From an uncultured Eubacterium sp. (lineage in GTDB: Bacteria; Bacillota; Clostridia; Lachnospirales; Lachnospiraceae), in NCBI GenBank assembly GCA_934316845.1, contig CAKRDZ010000015.1, positions 10,290-74,289 of the forward strand: 64,000 nucleotides of DNA, given 5' to 3'. Positions 8,094 through 17,000 of this stretch are shown piece after piece (position 1 is the stretch's first letter; each line of letters begins with the position of its first letter). The notes under the pieces are model-generated. The model saw nothing but the letters and a program-made list of their open reading frames with translations, ran no database searches and had not been told where the DNA came from. The position numbers and the translations under genes are program-made.

Positions 8094-11000
8094 ATGAAAC
8101 ATTTACGCAAGCGTCTGCTGGCGGTTTTTCTCGCAGGGGTCATGACCGTGACCAGCGCAGGAACGTCATCATATGCTTATGAAGCAGAAAAAAAAGAGAA
8201 CCTGTCCGTGACAGGAAAAGATGGAAAGACGATTGAAGAAGAGGAGTCCTGGGCGGAAAAATTCCCAAATGGAACATTTGCGTTTAAAAACGATTCGATA
8301 ACGATAGAAGAGGGAAAGAACGCGAAAGAGCAGAAGATAACGATCTATCGTCTTGGAGGAACAAAGGGAAAAGCGACTGCAAAGGTGGCAATTGCGCCGG
8401 CGGTGGCTGCCTTGGATGAAGAGGAGAAAGAACTTGTCTATGCAAATGCTGCGTCCAACAAGGATTATACCGTAAAAGTGGAAAATCCGATCGGAGCGGA
8501 CGGAACCATCGGCAAGCAGCAGGTGAGCAGTTCTTATGACATTGTATCAAAAAAAGAGGATCAGAAAGTTACGCTTTCCCTGAAAGACGTAGAGGGAGAC
8601 TATGTACGATATTTCTGGCATGTAAAAAAGGACGGAAAATGGGAAACTGCGGATGCAGAAAAGGAAACTCTTACGGTAAGCGAAAAAGAGTTTAGTGAAA
8701 ACGAATATGTATGTGTGGTAGAAGCAGATTACAAACTGGGTCTGTCAAAGACGACCGGCGAAGAACGTTCACAAAATTTGTGGATCAACGTAAACAGCCG
8801 TCATATTACAGATGAAAATACATATGAAAAAGGAAGTTATACGGATGTTACCCTTGACCGGGAGATGCCATTTAAAACAAGTTTTCTGCAGGTAGACTTT
8901 GAAGATGGCGAATGGGTAAAAGATATTGTTGTCAAAGCAACAGATGATGAAGAGCATGAAGCTGAGGAACTGGCATCTTTTACCATTTATGAAGTGGAAG
9001 GGGCAGCGTTTACGGAAACCGCCAACCGCTTGTCAATGTGCATCAAGGATGATGAGGAAAAACTCGAAAGCACAATGGGATTTGCACTCAGCAAGGTGAG
9101 AGTTGATAAGAGTACAGGAAAAGCGAAGATTAAATTAACCAGAACGGGAGCGACCCAGTACGTGTCATCGGTGGATTACAAGACCGTAGATGGAAGTGCC
9201 AAAGCGGGGACGGATTACGCAAAGGCTGCGTCTACGGCAAGTTTCAGCGGTGGTATTGAGAGTACGGAGATTGAAGTGGAACTTCTGAATGACAATAAGA
9301 AGACAGAAGAAGACCGTTACTTTACCATTCAGCTGAGTGACGCAAAGGGTGGAATTATCAAAAAGAACGCACAGGAGATCCGTGTCGATCTGTTTAATAC
9401 AGATACTGCGGATAACAATAATGTTGCGACAGCGTCAAAGAGCACCGAGGCAGAAGACGCGTCAAAGCGTGTCAAAGAAGGCAAAAAGGCAATTACGCAG
9501 TCTGGTGACAACGAGATTAAAGTAACACCGGTAAAAGAAAAAGAACAGAAGGTATCTTATGAGGAAAGTGCCGATGACAAAGCGGACATGTCTGCGCAGG
9601 CCGATACAGATTTCTCCTATAAGATCAGTACAAAAGGCTTGACAAGTAAGTGGGGAAAGACGGCAAATCTTACGGAGGAATACACGGCATATGATAGTGC
9701 CTCCAAAGAAAAAAGCCTGACAAAATCAAAGTTGGAGAATCTTGTGTTTATTCAGATGCTGAAAGAGGATTACCGCGGCAATACGTATTTTGAAGTGGAA
9801 GACCTTGCCAATATGTACAGCGGCATGTCCGTTAAAATGAACGTAACGACCAATAAGGGCTTATACGCTTTTTATAATTATCTGAGCGGGTTCCTGCTTG
9901 CCATTGGAGATAAAAGTTTTGCGACGAGTCTTACACCATATACGAACGGAAGCGGTGATGACAATATGAAGCCGCTGGTCGAGAGTGAAAGTAAAAAGGC
10001 GCAAAAAGCAATTTACTCCCAGTATGGAAATAAATCGAACCAGAGTGTTGAGAAAGAGGTGTCATTTGATGATATATCCGATACCGGTAAGGCAACACAT
10101 ATTGTATTAAAATCATTTATTACCAAACGCGGTAAAACCGTGCGTGATCGAAAGACCGATGTTGTATCGGTCAATGATTTTGTGCTGAAACGCCGAAATA
10201 TCAATACTGCACCGACCTTAAATATCACAACGGGTAACACCGGTGACATGAACCGCCTGTCAAATTCCACAGAAAGTGCAGTAAAAACAGTAAAACAGGG
10301 ATTGAAACCAATTATTTCGCTTATGAATGGCGGGTTTAACGGAGATGGAAAATTTTATCTTGGAAGTGAATTGAATGTAAAGCAGTCTGACAACACAGGC
10401 GTTTACAAACTGGAGTCCGTTCAGTTAAAAGAAGGTGGAACACTTGTTGCCAACGGTAAGATTTCAGATAAATCCACAACGGTAAAATTTACGCGTAATA
10501 ACCGGAGAATGTCTACTACGGCGTCTTACAGCCTGAATTGTGTTTACAATCGTTATCAGAATATTAAGATCAATTGTAAAACTTCTATGCTGGATGAAGA
10601 AACAGGTGCAGAAAAACAAAAGAAATTAGAGACGATACGCAAAAATATTAAAGTGGATGGTGCCGCTATTACATGGAAGACATCAAATACAGATTTTTCG
10701 CATACCGCCAGTGATGTAAAGAATTTTAATAAGATCAATTTTAATCTGCAGGATGGAACGAAGATTCTCTATAACAATAAAGTTTATGAGGGAAATGCAG
10801 ACATTCCTGTTTCAGACAGGGATCTTGTTGCAAATACAGTGACATTTTCTGTCTATACCAAGGATGCCGTGAATGTTGTGAGAGAGCCGGAGGTTCTGGC
10901 AGAAAAAATGGTGTCTTTGTATAAAGATGTGAACCGGGACGGAAAATATACCGCAAAAGAAGACGGTACAGAGCCGGTCAAGATTCTTAATCCGGATGAA

Positions 11001-14000
11001 GCCTATCAGATAACAGATTTTGGAAAAGATATTTTGATCAAGGTGGATTTTGATGTGCAGCCGGCTTGTCTTACGACGCCTCCGGGAGCCAATGCAAACG
11101 AGACGTTCCAGGTTGTTCCGGGATTTGTGACAACGCAGACATCGGAAGAACAGAAGAAAAAGATGACGGAAGAGATGAAATCGTATCGTGATATTTCCAC
11201 GAAAGATGGTACGGTAAAAATGTATGGAACGGTCACAAGCGGAACGGTATCGTTCTTGTCAGGATATGATGCGAGTCCTGCGAAGATGAATACGGCAACC
11301 AATAAATACGAATGGAATCCGAACTGGAAAGGAAATCTTCGTACCACGTTTGGCTCTCCGAAAAAGATAAAGGTGTATGAAACAAAGATGCCAAATGGTT
11401 TTGTGGCGGCATCGACAAAATCTCAGATCAATGGTTATCTTGGCTGTCTTCACGGAAATGAGACGTATTATCTTACGTCACGTATTAATGAGGCAGGCAA
11501 GGAAAAAATAACTTCTACACAGCGGGGACGTTTTTATACCGTACCGGAACCGGCGGCGCAGGGATTTCGTTCCCTTTCGGTATCCGATGCCGAAGCACCG
11601 GAAGACGAGGACAACGTAACGGACAAACAGCCGGATGTGGCGGACACCAAACCGGAAGTAAGCCTTCCAAGTCTGAATATCGGTCTTGGATTAGGCAAGT
11701 TTATGATGGGGAAAGACGAGATTGGATTTTCTGTAGGAACCCCGATCTTTGGTGCTTCCTCCCAGAACGGAGCCGGGGTGGAGAAGGATATTTTAGGCGT
11801 TCAGGGCTTAAAGGATATGAAAAAAGCCATGACAAGCCCGAGCGATAATATCTTTAAGCAGCTGCGCAAACAGCGGAAAGCAACGGATAATAACGGAAAT
11901 ACGGGAAAAGCTGCAAACGCTACGCCATTAAAAGGAAAGTCAAACAAACAGAGTATTGATATTGCAGTAAACCTGTCTTTTGTCTGGAAGTATAGTAAAC
12001 TGACCGGTAAATATGAGTTTTCGTCGGCAATGATCGCAATGTCGATTGAGGGAAGTGTCAGACTTCAATACCGTTTCCAGACCTGCCCGATCTTTTATGT
12101 ATATGTGCAGGTAGGCCTTGGATTACAGGCGCAGACCGGTATTCAGCTGGAGAAAAAAGAAATTGACAATGGAGATGGAACAACCAGTATACAGAATGAG
12201 GTGTCTTTTGCAGGGCTAAAGATGAATCCGAGTCTGTATGTGGAAGCTGGTGCCGGATTTGGAGTGGATCTGGCAAAACTTGAAGTGTATGTAAAGGTAT
12301 CGGTGTCTTTTGCCTTTACATTTAATAAAAAGACGACGGTGGATGAATTTGTCACGTCGGCAGCGGTCGGATTCCGTGCGGTATTTTTATTCTTCTCCTA
12401 CGAGATGGATATTATCGGATGCAAAGGCGGATATGACAGATCAAGGCTGGAAGATGATAAGAAACCGTGGTTTTTCTCATGGCAGGTCGTGGGAATGGAT
12501 ATGGGCGGTACGAGTACTTCCGAAGAAGTTGACTCGGATGTTGCAGGAGCACCGGTAAGCGTTTCAAAACCGAAAAATGTATTTCGTATGCAGAATATTA
12601 ATTCTTCGGATGACAATGCGGCGCAGGATGATATGACGTCACAGGCATACGATATTGACGGTTTGGATGAGTTTCAGGTAAGTGGTTATGGCAACAATGC
12701 TTCTGCCGTGGAACTCGGAAGCGGATTTGACAGTGCGTCGGATTATAAATTGCTGACGGTCGGTGATACGAACTATGTATTATATACGATCAGCCGTAAA
12801 AATCCGGGACATAGTTTAAATAATACACAGCTGGTTATGTCAAAACTCTCTACAACCAGCAGCGGACAGGGCGGCGAGGATGGAAAAGCGGTCATGGGAC
12901 TTGTAAATCCGATTGATGCTGCCTCCCAGACAAAATATATTGTGGTTGACCGCAAAGCAGGCACAGAAGAGGGAACCGGAGACATTAACTATGATGCCGT
13001 TGTTGAGGGAGATAAGATTAAAGTAACCTGGACGTCTTATCTGGAAAGTGCGGCAGCAACTATACCGGACAACACCGAAGCACAGGAGATGCTGAAGAAG
13101 GCAAGCCGGATGATAGAAGTCAAGACGGCAGAATTTGATGCCTCCCGGCCTGACGAATTTACCGATGCGGTTGTACTCAGCGGGGAAGCAGGATATCATT
13201 TTCTCCCGGTAAGTGCGGTATCCGATGTACATTTGTTTGTGGATACAGAGCCGTATACGGAGACGGAGATGATAGAGCGCGAGAAAGAGTATAAAAAGAA
13301 ATATGATGAAGATGCCCAGGGGAATAATACGGATAATAAATCGGGAACAGGAGATCCTTATGCGCAGGCAAATTATGAATATGCGCTTACGACAGATTAT
13401 CTGTATGGAAAGTATTCCAAACTTCATTACAGTGTAAAACAGGGAGATGGAACATACCAAACATATGATCTGGACGTTTCAGACGAATGGAAGGATCAGA
13501 AAACACGTTATGAAGATGTACAGTTTGCGGCAGCAGAGGACAACAGTTATTATCTTTCCTATGTAACAGAACAGAAAGACCAGTATGGTTCTCAAAAAGA
13601 GGACGCAAAAATAAAGAAACTGTATGTGCAGAAAGCAACCGTGGAAACGGTGGATGTACAGCAGACAGAGGAAGAAAAACTGGGATTGAAATTTGGCAGA
13701 CCGGTTTTACTTAAGACACTGGTGGACTATGATGATAATGATGAGCAGGATGGTATTTATGTAGAGGGGGCAAAAAATGAAACCCTGGAATCACCAAACT
13801 TCTCAAATTTGAAGTTTTTACATGGAAAACTGACGGATAAAGGACAAGAAGAAACATTTCTTCTTTATAATGTCAATGCAATTACGTATGTATTAAAAGA
13901 AAGCAGTCTAAAAAATGCGTTGGAAAGCAAAACCGAACCAATTATAGAAAATCGATTGTTTGAGACGGATGAAGAACAGGGCGAATCTCAGACGGAAGCT

Positions 14001-17000
14001 ACCATTGGTACGGATGGAGACGGAAATATTTCTGCCGTGTACACGCAGACAGTGCCGAATACGGTAAATAATGCGCTGTATGTGACAAAATATGATCCGG
14101 AAGTCGGAAAATTTGGAAAGCCGTTTATGCTGGCGATGAATCATATGCAGGTATATGAAAATTCGATTTCACAGAATATGTCGTCAGAGGAGGCCCAGAA
14201 GGCATTCTATGATACCAAGCAGGGTGGAGGCGAAGATCAGTTTATCTTCAACTCGCCGCAGATTGCAATTGGAAAGCCGACAAGTGACAATGAAAACGGT
14301 ACGCTTACCATACTTACCAAAGGAACCATGACGAAACTGCAAAAGACTACGGTACAGTTTGAGGGAAAAGATTATACGGAATACGTGCCGGAAACGACGC
14401 AGGGAAGTATGCAGGGAAGTGCAGGAATTTATGCGATTTCCTATGGTGTAGGAAAACAAAAGATTGGAGAAGCCTCCATTTCATTTGAAAAAAATGATTT
14501 TGTGGCAGGACAAAAACTGACCGGCAGTGTATCATTCCGTAATACAGGGGATGTGGCAATTCGTGCAAGTAAGGCGAATCCGGCATACATTACGCTGAAA
14601 GCCTCTACAAAGAGCGGTGAGAGCGAACTTGGAAAGTGGAAGGTTGAAAGTAACATTCTTGCCGGCCAGCAGGTGACAACAGATGCCATGGAGATGAAGG
14701 CGCTTCCGGGAGACATTGCAGGAGGCTGTATCTTCTTCGAAGTGCAGGAAGATTCTGGGTATTCCCAGGCCAAAGCGATCAGTACGATTGCAGAAAAAGA
14801 TGGCCAGGGAAAAATAGAAATTGGTCAAAAAGCGGAATTGTCTATTGAGAATGTAGAAATCACGGCAGGAGATACTCTGGAAAAATGCAGTGTCAATAAT
14901 ATATCCTGTATCATGGCGGATGTAGAGATGACGGTGAAAAATGAAGGAGTAAAAGCTGCATCCAATGTAACATTTGAGGTGAAACATACATCCGGAAAGA
15001 CGGACAGCAGAGAGGATAAATACATTCCGTTGGAAATAAATGGAAAATTGATCACCAGCAGTGATGGAAAAGAGACACCACTTCTCGGAAATGGAAAATC
15101 AGGAGTGTTTGATTACCTCGGTTTTACAAAGGCAGGAAACACAATATCTGAAAACAAATCCATTCCGGCGGGAGGCACCCGGACGATCAAGGGACGCATT
15201 GCAATCCCAATGACAGCGTTTGATCCGGAGGATGCTATCGGGGCGGCAAATCTGCAGTTTACTATGCAGAGCAGTACGGCAGAGTATGAACAGAAAAACA
15301 ACATTGCTTATGGAAAAGTTGTTCCGGCTACCCGTTTTGACTGCCTGGATAAGGTATCGCTGACAGTTGGAAATCCGGTAAACTTTAATCTCCAGTTCGT
15401 GGCAGCCCTTGATATCAACAAACGGAGTAATATTACTCTTACGGAGATGAAGCTGAATCGAGATGGAAATGCAGAACTTGCAGACAATAAGATCCTTTCC
15501 AATGCGGCGTACAATGTGAAGACAGGATATGTCAGTGTGACGGCGCAGAAGGAAGGCAGTGGTATCCTTCGAATTGCGGATACAACAACAGGTTCCTTTA
15601 AGGATATTACCTTTAATTCAACGATATCCGGATGTAATATTTCTACGGATAACGAGGTATTTACCTTTGATAATCCGGTTGGCGGAACAGAGTGGAAGGA
15701 CGAAGGTGTAGGAGCGATCGTCCAGAATACGATTCTTCCATATAATAATGACATCTGTATCGGAGCCAAAGGGAATACATTTACCTTTACAACGTATGCG
15801 CGCAGCATTGATTTCTACTATACCGGAGATATTGAGGTATCCAGTAACAACAGTTTTGGTTACACGGCCAAGAAGTACAAAGACGCCGATGGTGTAGAGG
15901 AAGGAAAATACTATAAACGTCATACGGTTGACTTTAAAAACCCTTCTTTGAAAAAGCATACCGTTACGGTAAAAGTTTTGAGTAATACTGCATCGTTTGA
16001 CTCTATGATCGAGTACTATGCAGATCGAAGTGCGGGAGATACCGGACGAGAGATTGAAGAGGATGAGACAGCACCGAAGATTGTGATCGGAAAAACACTT
16101 CCAACGGATGTTACAAAACTTCAGCCGGGAACTGTGCTTGAAATACCGGTTTATGTATACGATGACGTAATGCTTAACTCCGTCAGCATCGGTGGAAACG
16201 GTGCAGATACACAGGTAAACAATCAGTTTGCCAAAGGTATTCTGCGAATAAGCAAAAATGGAACGTATTATGTTATTGCAGAGGATAGTTTTGGAAATAT
16301 CTCTACGGAAAAAGTGGAGATCAAACAATTTGAAGAAGAAGCAGAAAAGACAGATGAGAAGTCGGATGACTGGCCAAAAGTTGTTTCTCTTAAACTGGTA
16401 GATGAAGCCGGCAAAGAGATTACGAAGTATACGCAGTCAAGTGCATATCTGTCCTATGATATCACAGCAGAGCGTAAGATCAAATCTGTTAAATTGCAGA
16501 AAATAGACAATATGACTACGCAGGCGGTAAGTGATATTGGACCGGAGATTACAGTAAGTGAGGAGACAGAATCCTTAACGGACAAATATCCGGTTAATAT
16601 TACCCAAAATGGATATTATAAGATGGTTGTGGAAGATAGGAAGGGAAATGCGACAACAGAAATCCTATGTGTTGAACTGCTGTCAGATGGACCAAAAGTA
16701 TCTTTATATACACCGGAGGGCGTTTCCAATCAATTGTTCTATTGCATCGGAGACGAAAAAAATGAAATTCCGTTGAGTCAGATGGCTGTGTACGAAGGAC
16801 ATATAGCGGAGGATCAGATCAAAGAAAACGCGAGTGGAGCGTTTACGGTTTCCGGAAAAACTCCGTTGTGCAGCAAGAGTTACACGAAGCAGACAATGGA
16901 TTCCGGAACGATAGATTTAAAGGCATCCGTTTCTACAAAGCAGTTTACGATTGTGGCAAAAGACGAGACGGGAAAACGTACGGTCTATAAGCATTCGGAT

